Notes: a model not told the origin generated them from the letters alone. Counted from the first letter of the stretch, positions 24,158 through 36,269 are shown. The stretch is 64,000 nt of DNA from Thuidium tamariscinum (GCA_947034885.2 OX344758.2:21541067-21605066); one strand, 5' to 3'. Translations and numbers: made by a program.

Positions 24158-25330
24158 CTGCAAATCCACCTACATCCACATCATGAAAAAAGCTGGTAAG
24201 TCTCATAATGAAGAAACAACGAGATGAGCTTGCACCAAAGACAGAGGTTAGATTTTGCAAATTAAGCTAGCCTATACATACCAAACAATTGATTCAAAAC
24301 TCAACAGAAAAGAAAGTCCCACTCGTGCTCCCGATCAAGAGGTAACATCTCCACCTACGCCGAGTGAAATAATTCCTCGGCAATTGCAAGAGTTACTCGG
24401 ACATCAATTACCACCAATTAAAATCCCACCAATTTCGATTCCCAACAGAAGAAGCCAAAAAATCTCAGAAAAATCCACCCTAAAAAGATGCAACCAAGTT
24501 CGTGTCTGCATTACTTCTAAACACCCGACTTATCAATTCCCAATACAAGTTCTTGCTCAGAACCCTCTCCTCTCACAAAAGAACCACGCCCAAACGAACT
24601 CCCAAGAAAATCCATCCTTTTACAGACACAAGCACCAAAAACATCCAATTCCCCAACCTAAGCGCCTACGATGAACCAAAGGAGGAAAAAAAAGCAAAAA
24701 AAGCAAATAACCGAAGAAACGAAAAACGAAAATCTCGCTTCAACGTAAACTCCACAAAACCACACACAGGTGGCACTTCGACGGAACAATTGACCTCACC
24801 TCCCAAAAGCAAAGACATCGTTAAGAAAAGCCGATAGGCGACTTACAATTTGCTTATGGAAACGTCAGCGCAACAAGTGAGGGTAATGCAATGACGCCAC
24901 GAGAAGTAGAGACGATCCTTAACGAATTCGGACCCCAAAGAGCAAAGCACACTCCCAAAACGTGAAACTACAATGCAAGAAAGCCAAAGAGCGTCAATTC
25001 AATCCGATTTCGCTGACAAAGACGCGGATCGCCATGAAAACAAACACGCACAGGATCGAAACCAGAAACTGCAAACGAATTGCAAGCAAATGGGGGCGCA
25101 ATTGGACGCTCACCAAAGTGAAAAATTGTCGGCGAAAACGGGCGCGGCGACGGGCTCCACGAGGAAGAAGAAGGCTGGGGCTGGAGTGTTGGCCCCTCCC
25201 TTTGCATGCTCTAAACCTTTTATGAGCTGGTTATCTACGAAACTGGGAGATCTCTTCTGTCAGCATCTACGGATGACGTTACTGCATCTATCGAGTTCCG
25301 TCGACTGGGAGTCCGACTAAAATCTACGAG
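24158..25330 (-). promoter_or_regulatory. Likely 5' leader intron and promoter of the 22794-24136 gene
   Basis: On the gene strand a good acceptor (GATTTGCAG, ending at 24158) lies 22 bp before the ATG, and a good donor (AAATT|GTAAGTC, at 24846/24845) about 700 bp upstream. That suggests a 5' UTR intron of about 690 bp. The region above it is GC-richer, with C/T-rich stretches on the gene strand, as a plant leader and promoter would have. Inferred from splice-site words and composition only. Confidence 0.4.
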
Positions 25331-25776
25331 ATCACGTTGATCTGTAGGTGACTCTAGGCCGTATATATACTCGTAGAGTTACCTATTTTGTTTTTGTTTT
25401 TACTTTTAACTTACTTTTTCCAATTTGCCCCAAACTCTTTAATGTCACAGCCTATCACAGCCGAGGTACCCACAAACTGCGAAAGATTCTCACTTATTAG
25501 TGCAGTATACAGTTGCATGAAATAGTGATACCGATCTCAGTTTTAAAATAGAAAGCTTGTTTAGGAAGTTATCAATCCTTAATTAGTAATTTCCACACCA
25601 TATTTCTCATGTGTAATAACAACGTACAACATAATTTCTTCTTTCTATTGATATTGTTTTTTACTTAATATTTTGAAGCATTGAGTATTGTTTAAACTTT
25701 GTTTCACCTCTTATCCATATGAGAGTAGTCGATTGTGAAAATTTCAGTCAGTTAGACACTAAAAGACATATAGTAA

Positions 25777-26159
25777 GGGGGGAGAAACACCCAATAGCGT
25801 ACATATACCTTGTAGTGAACCCTAGACTCATTCAAAGTTGTCCCTAGACTTCAATTAATGTGTTCGTCAAATGCTTGACTCTAATTGGTTGATGCATGTA
25901 GAGAACACATACCTAAATTTGATTGGCTCACTGCTGATTTCAACAAGGTTTAGATTTGGGGGTTTCTATTGAATAGTTTCAGCAGTCTAGGGAGTCAATC
26001 CTTTGAAAAATCATAGAAATTATGGATGACATCCAAAAAATCTATTTTTTTTAATATTCATGATTTCTACTTGTTAATATTAGAAAAATATTATTTTTAG
26101 AAAGAGTTGCCTCCAACTATGTTGAATTCCTTATTTGAACGTTTTTGGATGTTTCTACC
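25777..26159 (+). mobile_element. MITE with GAAACACCCAA ends, copy 1
   Basis: Begins GGGGGGAGAAACACCCAATA and ends TTTTTGGATGTTTCTACC, an imperfect inverted repeat. It matches 28193-28569 (inverted) and 29555-29921 (direct) along its length; the shared core is CTAGGGAG..CAA..CTTTGAAAA, a poly-T run, and TTCATGATTT. About 380 bp, non-coding. Confidence 0.75.
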
Positions 26160-27191
26160 CTCTAGCAGAAAAGCATGGTTTTAGTAAACAAAATAATGTT
26201 GGGTCGCTTCTGTTGACTTCATTGTTGAAAATGAAGAAATCTGTGTTTCAGTATAAAGAACTCATTTTGAAAATTGCAATTCCTTCTCAACAAGGTTATT
26301 TTGAAGAGGAGGTGTTTACAAAAGGTGATATTAAAGAGGTCACTGTATACAGATGCTGTTTTTTCTTTTTGCCTTTTGTCCATTCCCCTCTAAACTCCAA
26401 ATTCCTATCTTATTTTATTTTATATTCCTTACCTGACTGGATTGGTGGTTGAGTGTACTCACGCTAAGTTAAAGGCGACCAGTGTTGTCTGCACATCTTT
26501 CATGTCCTTTTATCATGACTCATAAGTGGATTCATGTTTTCCAAGAACATCCGAAGTCTGCGGCCATTTTGATGCATATTTTATATCTAAAACTTTTTTC
26601 ATCTTTTGTCCAGTGCGTGACGTTAAATCAGTCCCACAAAGTCCCTGAGTTTACCACAGGGGTAAACGCTGGAATTTTTTATTTTTTACATAATTTTTTT
26701 TTTCAAATTACGAGTTCATATTCAGCATCAGAGATCCCGAAATAGTGCAGGGAGAGTCAAACACAACCAAAAAACCCAACAAAACCCTAAACCTCAAACC
26801 TCAATCAACCCCTAATAAATGAGTTTTACCCCGGTGGAGCCACGTTCTACCCCTCTGTTGCGCCTTCATGGGAGTGATTTAATGTCTTGCTTGTCTGGTT
26901 TGCAGATATGTGGGACCGACTGCTGTACATTACATTTCAATGCCATTCTCAGGGCTCGGATTCACATGCCACCAATTTGAGTATTTGACCATCAAAATTG
27001 GGAGAATTGCAAGGATTGGGTGGATTTGGGTGGATTGTTGCATGATTTATGGATGCATTTCATGCTTACAATTTGGAGCCCACCAAAAAACTGTGCAAAT
27101 CATATGAGAATTTTCAATAGCCTTTCTACCGATCAATCTGTCTTTCATGGGTAATTGGTAGCATGTGAGAATAATGATAAGAGGGACCTTG
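26160..27191. other. Intergenic DNA, nothing firm
   Basis: Moderate GC. The stretch 26615-26880 (TTAAATCAGTCCC..., AAACCCTAAACCTCAAACC...) has the composition of the neighbouring TIR elements but I could not define its ends. Plus-strand frames at 26135-26452 and 26482-26745 show no recognisable product. Confidence 0.35.
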
Positions 27192-27333
27192 GTTTTCCAA
27201 GGCAGGACATTAAATCCTACCATCGAAGGTGAGCGTAGCAGGTGGATTCACCTTTGGGGAAATGCAGGAATTTACTATTTTTTCAAATTCTAAATTCATA
27301 CCTGCAATCACAGACCCCAAATTAGCTAGGAGG

Positions 27334-27618
27334 CGGTCCGCAATGACCCTAAACTACCGGATGATGGTCGTGAGGTACCCAAAGCGAATGCTGTGGTTGC
27401 GGGTTCGATTCCTGGTGGCAGCAGGATCTCTACCTAGCGTGAAATCAGCCTCTCCTCCTGACAGACCTCTCGCAGTGTGTTTCCTCAACACGCTTGTGTC
27501 AAAAAAAAAATTAGCTAGACCTCTCGCAGTGTGTTTCCTCAACATGCTTGTGTCAAAAAAAAAAATTAGCTAGACCTCTCACAGTGTGTTTCCTCAACAC
27601 GCTTGTGTCAAAAAAAAA
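27334..27618 (+). mobile_element. tRNA-derived SINE with 14-bp target duplication
   Basis: A perfect RNA polymerase III B box, GGTTCGATTCC (27402-27412), has a degenerate A box (TGGTCGTGAGG, from about 27365) upstream at tRNA-like spacing. The 3' end is a run of A. The same 14 bp, AATTAGCTAGGAGG, lies directly before (27320-27333) and after (27619-27632), a classic target-site duplication. It sits inside the TIR element at 27192-27764. It is not a tRNA gene: the flanks of the B box do not form an acceptor stem. Confidence 0.85.
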
Positions 27619-27627
27619 AATTAGCTA
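27464..27627 (+). repeat. Three tandem 54-55-bp copies of the SINE tail
   Basis: Units start at 27464, 27518 and 27573. Each reads GACCTCTCGCAGTGTGTTTC, then a CTCAACACGCTTGTGTC word, a run of 9-11 A, and TTAGCTA. Units differ at only two or three positions. TTAGCTA is part of the target duplication, so each unit carries tail plus target sequence. Confidence 0.9.
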
Positions 27628-28192
27628 GGAGGGGTGTAGAAGAACCCTAGACACAGCCTCAAACAGGGGGCTTTTTTTTCCAGTTTTACCCCCAGAACCC
27701 AAGCCATTTACCCTGCTGGGCCCACCTTTGATGGTAGGATTCAACGTCTAGCTTAGCTTGGAAAAGTGGAAAGTGGGGGAGTTGTACTCCACTGTGGGTC
27801 TGACGGCAGTCCATTATATTAAGTTAACTTGGTTGGTTTTCCAGTCTCCCATTCTCTCTCTCTCCGTCTGCATTCATTGATTGGGTGTATTTTATTTTAT
27901 TTCTTTCTATATGCTTTCAACCGCCGTGCTTGAAGCACAAGCAAGCATCAAGCTGCCTGCCTGTAAGGCCGGACGTGATTTTCTCCGTGGCTAACTGGTC
28001 AACTGGAGATTGCAGACTACGCTTACCTCACCTCACCTTTAGATCTTCTGGTGTCTGTTTCTTCTTCTTCTAGAGTTGCCGGTAGGCGCGGTGTAGTTTA
28101 CGGCAGGCTTTGGCAACATGCAATCATGGGGGGGGGGGGAGGGTGGAGGAAGGAATGACAAACAAACTGAAGTTACAAGTACAGTGGAAACA

Positions 28193-28569
28193 CCCAAAAC
28201 CGTCCAAATAAGGAATTCAGCATAGTTGGAGGCAACGTTTTCTAAAAATGATATTTTTTTAGTATTAGCAAGTGAAAATCATGAATATTAAAAAAAAATT
28301 AGATATTTTGGATACAGTATGTAGTTTCTACAAATTTTCAAAGTGTTGGCTCCCTAGATTTGTGGAACCGTCTTGTAGGTGCCCCAAAAACTGAACCCTG
28401 CGAAAATCAACACTCAGCCAACCAAATTTCCCTACGTGTCTTTTAGTTGTGTCAGCAAATTACAATCATACATGTGGTGGACACATTAAGAGAAAGTCTA
28501 CTGACGCATTTGGGTGAATCTATAGTCCACTACAAGGAACAGGTGCGGGAATGGGTGTTTTGCTCTTAG
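28193..28569 (-). mobile_element. MITE with GAAACACCCAA ends, copy 2 (inverted)
   Basis: The reverse complement follows copy 1 (25777-26159) from AACACCC through CCTTGTAGTG, TCTAGGGAG, and TTCATGATTT to a CCGTCCAAATAAG-like end. Terminal words are GTGGAAACACCCAAAACCG (left) and GGAATGGGTGTTTTGC (right). Confidence 0.75.
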
Positions 28570-29227
28570 GGTAGGAGGCTCTAAAAGCGTCCTTTCATGG
28601 GTTGATCACAATTTTGATGGAGCAGTGGTCCTGGAAAGTATTTTCAATGATTTTTCTGACAAAGAGGAATAGTACCAAAATCCAACGCAAGTGGTTTCAA
28701 ATTTTGGGGAGTAGGTATGAATTACTTGTCAATTTTGAAAGATATCAGGCATAAATACATGTTTGTGATCCTAGGGTTCACTTAAAGAGCACACAATAAA
28801 ATTGAAAAAAGACATGGCAAGGCCTGACAAGCACTAGCATGGCATGCAAAAAGGATCTGAATACTTTAGAAAATGTGACCTTGGATGCAACAAAAATGGA
28901 CCTTTGTTTCTTGGTGTTTTTTTTGTTGAAATGGATTTTTTTGTAGTAAAATCTAGTTTTTTTAAAGTTAAATTTATACATGGCCACTGATTATAAAACC
29001 ATTCTATTGTGGCCTTTATTGCATCCACTAATGCTGTTAGAATAAACCTTTTTTGGATGAAATATGGTCCTAACTTTATGAGGTGTTTATTTCCCTTCTA
29101 ATCTGTATCCATTTATGGTGTGCTTAATGTCTGTTTTTGATCAAATCATAGGGGCCATTTGTAAAAGTTGGTCTCTTTTACAGCCTCCTACTATAAGCTA
29201 GTTGTGTAAATGTAGACGCTTTAAACC
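28570..29227. other. Intergenic DNA, nothing recognised
   Basis: AT-rich, with no recognisable frame or clear inverted repeat. Confidence 0.4.
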
Positions 29228-29519
29228 ATTAGGAGGGATTTGAGGGCTCTGGGAGCCTGTGAGTTCCCACAGCCCGAAATCGCGAAAACAACCGCGGGAA
29301 CGCAGTTCTGCAGGAATCCAACGTGGTCGAGCCACTGCCACGTCATCGACTTCTTTTTTCCGAAAAAAAAAATTTGAACTTTTTTTCATATTTCAGGACC
29401 CAAATTTATTTATTTATTTATTTTAATTTTGAAAATGCTGACTAGCGGCCAGCCGTTCCCAGACCTGTTTCGGGAACAGTCCTGAAACGGCCCTTTGCAG
29501 CCCTCAAATCCCTCCTAAT
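29228..29519. mobile_element. MITE with perfect 21-bp inverted repeats
   Basis: ATTAGGAGGGATTTGAGGGC at 29228 and its exact complement ending at 29519 bound 292 bp. The interior is GC-rich at both ends around an AT-rich centre, and carries a CGTGGTCGAGCCACTGCCACG word and a TTTCGGGAACAGTCCTGAAAC word. Both are shared in diverged form with the elements at 49028, 53999, 54316, 45407 and 56082. Confidence 0.9.
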
Positions 29520-29554
29520 GTCCAATTTTCTGTACTCCATCTATCCAAACTTAA

Positions 29555-29921
29555 GGTAGAAACACATTTCCATCCTTGTATCCATTCCTAAATCCTAATT
29601 CTATCCATAAGCATTCATCAAAGTGTCCTACAAACATTTAATTCTAATTTGCGGATGCAATTGTAAGGTACATATATAATTTTCATTCGTCGACACCTTA
29701 TTTCAACAAAGTTCAATTTAGGGTACACCTATAGGACAGTTCTAGTATTCTAGGGAGCCAATACTTTGAAAATTTATAGAAATTACATACTGCATGCAAA
29801 AAATTAATTTTTTTTTAATATTCATGATTTTCACTCGCTAATACTATAAAAATATTATTTTTACAAAAATGCCTTCAACTATCCTAAATTGCTGAAACTA
29901 ACGTTTTTGGATGTTTCTACT
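29555..29921 (+). mobile_element. MITE with GGTAGAAACAC ends, copy 3
   Basis: TTAA then GGTAGAAACACATTTCC at the left, TTTTTGGATGTTTCTAC at the right. Matches copies 1 and 2 internally (CTAGGGAGCCAATACTTTGA, poly-T, TTCATGATTTTCAC). Confidence 0.75.
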
Positions 29922-30002
29922 ATAGGTTTTTTGAAACACATGGACAACTTCCTTTGCAGGGATAAAAACAACCCTACAACTACATTGTAAAACAACATTG
30001 TC

Positions 30003-30056
30003 ATGTTTTGCACCATTGATTTCCCTTGTCAAAGGAAAATCAATGGTGCAAAACAT
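30003..30056. repeat. Tight hairpin, 25-bp arms, 4-nt loop
   Basis: ATGTTTTGCACCATTGATTT (30003 on) pairs with AAATCAATGGTGCAAAACAT (ending 30056), 24 of 25 bp over the full arms, with only GTCA between them. It lies just outside the ends of the elements on either side. Confidence 0.85.
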
Positions 30057-30155
30057 TTGTAGGAGTGCTTCATATAGCTGTGTTCTAAGAGAATAATGCC
30101 TAGACTCCATCTTTAAGTAGAGTGAAGTAGATGTGTTGTTCTTGTTAACCTTTAA

Positions 30156-31108
30156 CCCTTCATCATCTAAGGGGACAAAAAGTGTCCTCACATAATCTGT
30201 TAGTCCCATTCAAAGTACTATAACTTTTTGCATCCAATGTCCAAATTCAATAAAACTTATTGGGAAAGTTGCGCATATTAGTCTAGTTTGTGTGGTAGTA
30301 TTTTCAGATAAATCGAAGACGAACAAATGTTTCAGGAACCAATTTAAGGTCATAGGTTTAATTTGAATTGACTAAACTGCAATTGATGGTTGCAACTCGG
30401 GGGGCTTGTATCTCCTTTGTTCAATGTTTGTTTTCAATAAAAATTTGTTGAATTATGTTCCTTTAGAAGTCTAGTTATTGTGGTCAAATTTTCATGACAA
30501 TCCAAGCTGTTTTGAATGTGTGAGAGCAATTTGTTGGATTACACTAAGCTTTGGCAATTTGTTTCTTCTTCATAGTTATAGTATTTGTTTCTAATCATTT
30601 TTTTGGAAAAGTTGTACACGCTAGTCTAGTTTGTGTAGCTGAAATTTCATATCAATCCAAGAAGTTATGAGTGATTGAGAAGCATTTTAGGAGAAGGAGG
30701 TGCAATTATAGATGTGTATTTTACTCCCTTTTTTGCTATTTTTTTGACATTTCAAAGTTATTTTGCAAACAATTTAAATCATTTGAATGAATTTTTTTTC
30801 CACCAATGTCTTTGTATGTTGGTTTTGAAGTATTTCTAATTTAAAGTTTGTTCATTCAAGTAGGTTTAGAAATCAAAATTCACTTCCAAATGTGTTTTTA
30901 GGAAAACTTTAGCATCTATTTCCAACACTAAAACATTATGATCTTGCAATCTATACAGCCAAATGACTCCAAATTTGATCCACATCATCTATAACATGCA
31001 TACTATAACATTGTATGGTTGAGATTTGCATATCTTAGTGACATTTAAACTTATAAGGCTTAAAAAAAAGGATGCTTTTAGACCCATTTGGAGCTTAGGT
31101 GATGAGGG
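30156..31108 (-). mobile_element. Diverged inverted copy of the 1261-2276 element
   Basis: The reverse complement of 1261-2276 follows this block end to end. Anchors include AAAGTGTCCTCACA, GTCCAAATTCAATAAAACTT, AATCTATACAGCCAAATGAC and ACTCCAAATTTGAT. Left flank TTAA (30152-30155) is intact; the right end (GAGGG|TCAT) has lost it. Its own termini pair as CCCTTCATCATCTAAG and CTTAGGTGATGAGGG. Confidence 0.7.
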
Positions 31109-31159
31109 TCATCACAAGAAAGGGCATCTATTTCTATAGCATTTTGGATTTGGACCCTT

Positions 31160-31690
31160 TTTTTCAAGAGTATTATTTAATTAGAAAAACAATTTTAAAA
31201 AAACATGAAAAATATGTAAAATGCATATACCTTAAAGAAGAATGTACCCTATGAAGGAAAAGCTTTGGAAAATTCTTTAAGTAGGAGGATTAGAAAAGTG
31301 CCAAAACTCATGAAAATGGGCATCTTTAGATTTTAATTTGTAAAAAATAGGAAAAGTTATTTTTCTTAAATCTAAAAATTGTCCATTTGGGTAGAGTTGA
31401 TGGTGATGAGATTTTACCAAAAATTATCTTAGTACCATCATCAATGTTCAAAAGTTGCATGTAATGGGAGTGTTGTTTGCATGCATGTGGAGGACACAAA
31501 ATAATGTATTTTTAGATTCCCTTTAGTAGAAATATGCTTTCCTACTATGCAAATGCACCATGAAAATTTCGGCTTTAGATCATTAAATTTGGGGACTCCG
31601 AATGTAGTAAAAAACCCTAAACCTCAGTTTGTGACAAATTAAGAAAAATGATTCTTAAATATAAAATGATTTTTTTTTGTTTCTGAAAAA
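31160..31690 (-). repeat. Inverted copy of the 17290-17860 repeat
   Basis: Anchors in reverse complement are ACTCATGAAAATGGGCA, GTTGATGGTGATGA, GCATGCATGTGGAGGACAC and TTTGTGACAAATTA. Diverged, non-coding. Confidence 0.55.
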
Positions 31691-31699
31691 TAAGGGATG

Positions 31700-32483
31700 T
31701 GAAACCCATCAAGTTAGAGAGGTCCACTAATTATTTCATATTGTTAGATCTTTAGATTCAAAAGTTATAACAGAAAAGAATGACATCACTCCAATTGTGA
31801 CGAAGAATAGGACCGGTGTTTCTTGCAATCATCCATGAAGGGATAAAGGACAAACCTTGGTGTCCATGAAATCATCCATTTTGATTCACTAGAAATCAAC
31901 AATTAAAAAAATCTCAAAGCATTCATTGGAAGTCAACACACTATAGAAAATCTCCTCTTTTCACTCAAAATTCTGAGGATCGATATTTGCACTTCTATCC
32001 TACATACAAAGATTCTTTATCATCTATTAAATGCCAAATGTCCTTGTTGACATTTAAGGGTTAGGGTCGACCAACCTAATACTGCCAAGAATAGCAATTT
32101 GAGTATCTTAGGACAATTCCAAGAAGAGTATATATTTTTCAAAGGTGTGCATTTGTTTCACAAGTGAGACCCAAGTGGAATATTAATTTTCCAATTGCAA
32201 TCAAAATTGTAATATAGGGAATTTTTTGTAGTGGATTGTTCTATTATTACAAAACCAAACATAGAGTGGGATAGTAGGTGCATAAACATTCCATAAACAA
32301 CCTAAGACCACTTTCCTATATATCCATTGATCACTAATGAAAGATTGACACATAAGACTTTTGACATTAATACACTGAAATTGACCCAAAAAAATGAATA
32401 GATTTGCATGATAGACTCAATGGAATAAGGGCCAAAACTAGGGTAACAAAATTACGAAGCAAACAATAATGGATTAATCCACC
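31700..32483. other. Intergenic DNA, nothing recognised
   Basis: AT-rich, no gene or clear repeat boundary. A TTCTTGCAATCATCC word near 31820 recurs near 17890 and 56020. Confidence 0.4.
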
Positions 32484-32487
32484 TTAA

Positions 32488-32734
32488 GGTAGAAGCACCA
32501 ATAACAAATCAAATAAGCTAATTAGCTAAATGGTGAGAAATAAGAGCTAGTGGAAATTTTTCCCATGTAGGAAGGTGAGAAATATAGAGAATTTTTCATA
32601 ATTTCATTGTTACAATTGAAATTACCGACTGTAAATTTTGGAAGCCTTTCCCAACTTGATTTCCATCCTAAGGTTGGAAATAGCACAATCTACAAGGTGG
32701 TTATTGGGCATTATTGGTAATTGGTACTTCTACA
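32488..32734. mobile_element. Small MITE with GGTAGAAGCACCAAT ends
   Basis: GGTAGAAGCACCAATAAC at 32488 (preceded by TTAA) and the near-complement GGTAATTGGTACTTCTACA ending at 32734. 247 bp, non-coding. The right flank reads TTTA rather than TTAA. Confidence 0.55.
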
Positions 32735-33903
32735 TTTAGTTACTCAAATTTGCTGAATGAAAGTTTACTAAGGCTTGAGTGTATGATGAAAATGATGAGG
32801 GCCATGTGTTTATGGAAATATTGACCCGCATACAAAAATGGCCGATTTCTAAATGAAGAAGAGCTAAAGTAAAAATCCATGTTGTATTGTAAAATGAATG
32901 AATTCTAGATTTTTATAGGGTTGGAATTGCCTTCACCAAATTTTCATGATGCTTTCATTTCTATTTGAAAAAGAAAAAACTACATTTCAAGAGTAGCTTC
33001 TTCTAATTGTCAAACAAAACACAACCCAAAACTCATGTTTAATGTGAAAATATAGTTTTTTAGAAGTTGAAAACTTGCCCCCCTATCCTCTTTTCATAAG
33101 CTTCTTTAAAAAATTTTACATGGAAATAATTTTGATTATCTTTTAGGGTTGTTGCATACTTATGTCTAAAATTATGATTTCAAATTTTCTTATGTCTTCA
33201 ATTCAAGGTTTGTCTAATTCTATGTGCATAGTCTAAGTTTGCCCTTAGAATCCTATAGTTCTTTAATTAGATATATTCTACCAATAGTATCTAAATCTAT
33301 TGCTTTCAAGTGCATTGAGAAAAATTAAAAAAGTGTTATTTTTTTAAGTTTAACTCTTTGAAATTATATAAGGCTAATATAGAAATATATAGTAGAAATT
33401 CTAGACCAAACTCTTAGAAAAATAATAAGCCTATTTCAATAGGAAGAATAAATTAATTTTTTGCCCCTTTGGATGACCTTGTCCTTTTAATCCTTCAAGC
33501 AACTTTGAACAATGTGGAGTTTCTCAAAATGAAACCAAAAATAATTAATTATTTCACTTTATGAAAAGAAAAAATCATAATACTAAATTTATGATTCATT
33601 CTAAAGTAAATTTTTTGCAAATTTGGGATTCTTGAATGCTAATGAATTAATAGATCAATATGAAAAGAACAAAAAATAATGTTTTCTTTATCTGTTGCAC
33701 AAATTGACTCATGATATTTGAATGTATCCATCTAACAATGCTTCTTCTATATGTATTATGAAAAAGGTAGTTTTATAAAGTACCCAAAAGAATTCTTAAG
33801 CTAAATCTTATTATTAGAAATTTCTTAGGATAGTATGCTTAGTACAATAGTTACATTTCATTACTACCTCTACATTAATGTTACATCACCCATTCATATA
33901 TCA
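32735..33903. other. AT-rich intergenic DNA, nothing recognised
   Basis: No gene, inverted repeat or tandem repeat seen. Confidence 0.4.
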
Positions 33904-33907
33904 TTAA

Positions 33908-34678
33908 GGTAGAACCACCCGTAACCGATCAATTAAGGTATTCTAGATATGATTGGTGTGGTGCAAGGCAAAGCAAATATTAATAGTAGTGCAATGATAG
34001 AAATGATGGAGATTGCAAAAACTTTGGTAATTTTATTGCATGAACTAAAATTATTATGAATTTTGAAAGGCAAAAAATGTTGTGGAATGTTAGATTTTTT
34101 CATTTATGATCATTGAAGAACTTGGCTTTCCATTCATTACTTCCTACTTTCTTGCTCACTAAGGTAGTTGACCCCTTTCCAATTAGCCTTCTATTTCTAA
34201 AGTTTAGACTGTTCTATTTCCAAGCATAGGAAGTGGGAGTAACTGGCCCATTAGGATGCATCATGAACTATTGATTTCCTCTACATTTCCTAACCAACCT
34301 ATGATCAAAATTAGACATACCTATGTGTCAAGAACAAGTTCCAAAAAATGTAAACAAAAAAGATTCACAAAAAAATTTTGGATAGAAAAATATGAAAAAA
34401 ATTTCAAATCCATCCTAAATTTATTTTTTCATACAAGAAAAAAATTTCCCCCGCTAAACTCAATGAGGAGCTATGCTAAATTCCTTAAGTGATTGAAAAT
34501 GGGTTGTGTGCTTCTAGTTTGGGACATGTGTTATGAACATATTAGTCCCAACCTTGAAAAAGAAAAAGAAAAAACATTTCAAGCTTTGGTTGAAAATTTG
34601 CTTCAGCCTTATTTACTAGAAATAAATGCAGTGTATAGGTTGGAGATGGGGTGCTGATTGGTTGTGAGTGGTTCTACC
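33908..34678. mobile_element. TTAA-flanked element with GGTAGAACCAC ends (771 bp)
   Basis: GGTAGAACCACCCGTAACCG (33908 on) and the near-complement ending GTGGTTCTACC at 34678 pair over 24 bp with four mismatches. TTAA lies on both sides (33904-33907 and 34679-34682). The largest intact member of the GGTRG-ended group in the window; no transposase frame. Confidence 0.8.
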
Positions 34679-34682
34679 TTAA

Positions 34683-36260
34683 ATTTGTAGATTTTCTTTC
34701 TAAACTGAAGGATGTGCCGATTTTGAAGAACTTACTAATACAAAACAATTAGCAAGATTGAACACATTTTTGGTGAATTCATTGTAAAAGAAATACATCT
34801 TTTTGAGATATAAAAATTCAATCTTTAAAATTAGAGTTCTCAAAGAAAAAGGAAAATTAGTTTAGATCATTCAAAAATTTTAATTCAAAAAAGAATATCA
34901 AGAATTCAACTAAAATTAACATCCATATGGTTATAATTTCAATTTGATGTAGTTATGTGTTTAAAAAGACCTTTGAAGAGATTTGGTTGTGGTTTATTTA
35001 TTTTCGAAAATCTAAATATTGTTAATAATATCATAAAATGTATTCATAATGTCCAAATTATAATTTTTTTTAACATCTTGCAATTTCAAATTCTAATAAT
35101 TTTTATTGGCTATGTCCTTATAGACAAAGTTCATGGCATCGACTTGGTAGGTTTTCAATCTCTATTTCCAAATCTTATCTATAACCTTATTCACATTGCA
35201 TAAATAAACATTTATTGGGGGGCTGCCTATTTGGTCAAGGGGTGGAGGTTGTCTAGGATCTAGATAGATCCTTGGCTGGCCAAGGAAGGTTGCTTAGGCA
35301 AACTTCATTGAGTTTACTATTTATTTCATTTTAATGTTTTTGTTTAATTTCCCTTCTATTTAGTCTTTTAATATCTTCTAGCAATAAAACTAATATCATT
35401 GTTCACCTAAAACAAAGCTTTATAGTCACAATGTTCTTATTTCAATTGCTATTGAAGAGGAAAATTGATGCTACTCTAAACTCAAAAAGAAAATTTTCAA
35501 GTAGAACCAAAAACATTACAGAAACTTGACACTAAAATTAAATTTTTTTTTTTCTCCTAAAAAATATCTTTGTCTTCATGAATTGATTAGGTTCATTACA
35601 TTTAAACTAGTGATAAGAATGTCATGGAGAATCTTGTTTGGGGGCAATTTGAGCATTTTCTTCAAGAAATAACTTATGAAATTCTTTTTTAAACTCAATT
35701 TTTACAATTTTTCATAAAAAAATTGCACATGGCTTAATTTTCTTGTTAGCAAAATCTCACTATCAAGATTAGCATGTTTCAAGTTCTATTTTAGGACTAC
35801 TAAGGATTTACTTTCTCCTTCTATCTACTTGACAAATTTTTCAAGAATAAAAGCCAAGTATGCATTTTCAAGAAAAGATCCTTAACTATAAGCTCAATTC
35901 TTCAATACACATTTTTTTTAAATTCAAAATCTTAAATTTTAAGTAAAATAGATTCAAAGCCAAAAAAAATTTAGCCATGGATGGTAGAAAAAAGCTTGTT
36001 TTCTTTACTTTAAATACAAATGTCTTGCAATATTTAAGTTTGGTTTTTGAAATTTCTATCAAGCATTTTTTGAATTGAGTAGAAGATCCTACAATCAAGA
36101 TATAAAAAAAGAAACAAGTTTTAAGAGTTTTGCACCTTACAATATAAATGGCAATTTTGAGTGTATTTTGCCCAAAAAAACAAACTTTGGAACTGTAGAA
36201 GTTAGTTCAACTCCTTCTAAACTCCACACTTACTTAAAAGGATTTATGTTGGATACTTAG
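34683..36260. other. AT-rich intergenic DNA, nothing recognised
   Basis: No gene or repeat boundary seen. Confidence 0.4.
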
Positions 36261-36269
36261 CTTACAATG

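Larger units (their letters stand above)
27192..27764. mobile_element. TIR element interrupted by a SINE
   Basis: Inverted repeats TTAAATCCTACCATCGAAGG (27210 on) and CACCTTTGATGGTAGGATT (ending 27741), with weaker pairing outward to TTTTCCAA words at about 27192 and 27764. The interior left of the SINE matches the element at 5428-5685 in inverted orientation. Without the SINE the core would be about 245 bp, close to the 258 bp of that copy. Confidence 0.75.

Noticed and set aside
27402..27412. tRNA gene at the GGTTCGATTCC word
   Set aside because: No acceptor stem or anticodon arm around it; it has a poly-A tail and target duplication, so it is a SINE.
27464..27627. CRISPR-like array of three 54-bp repeats
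   Set aside because: Only three units, no unique spacers, and it is clearly the tail of a SINE in a eukaryotic genome.
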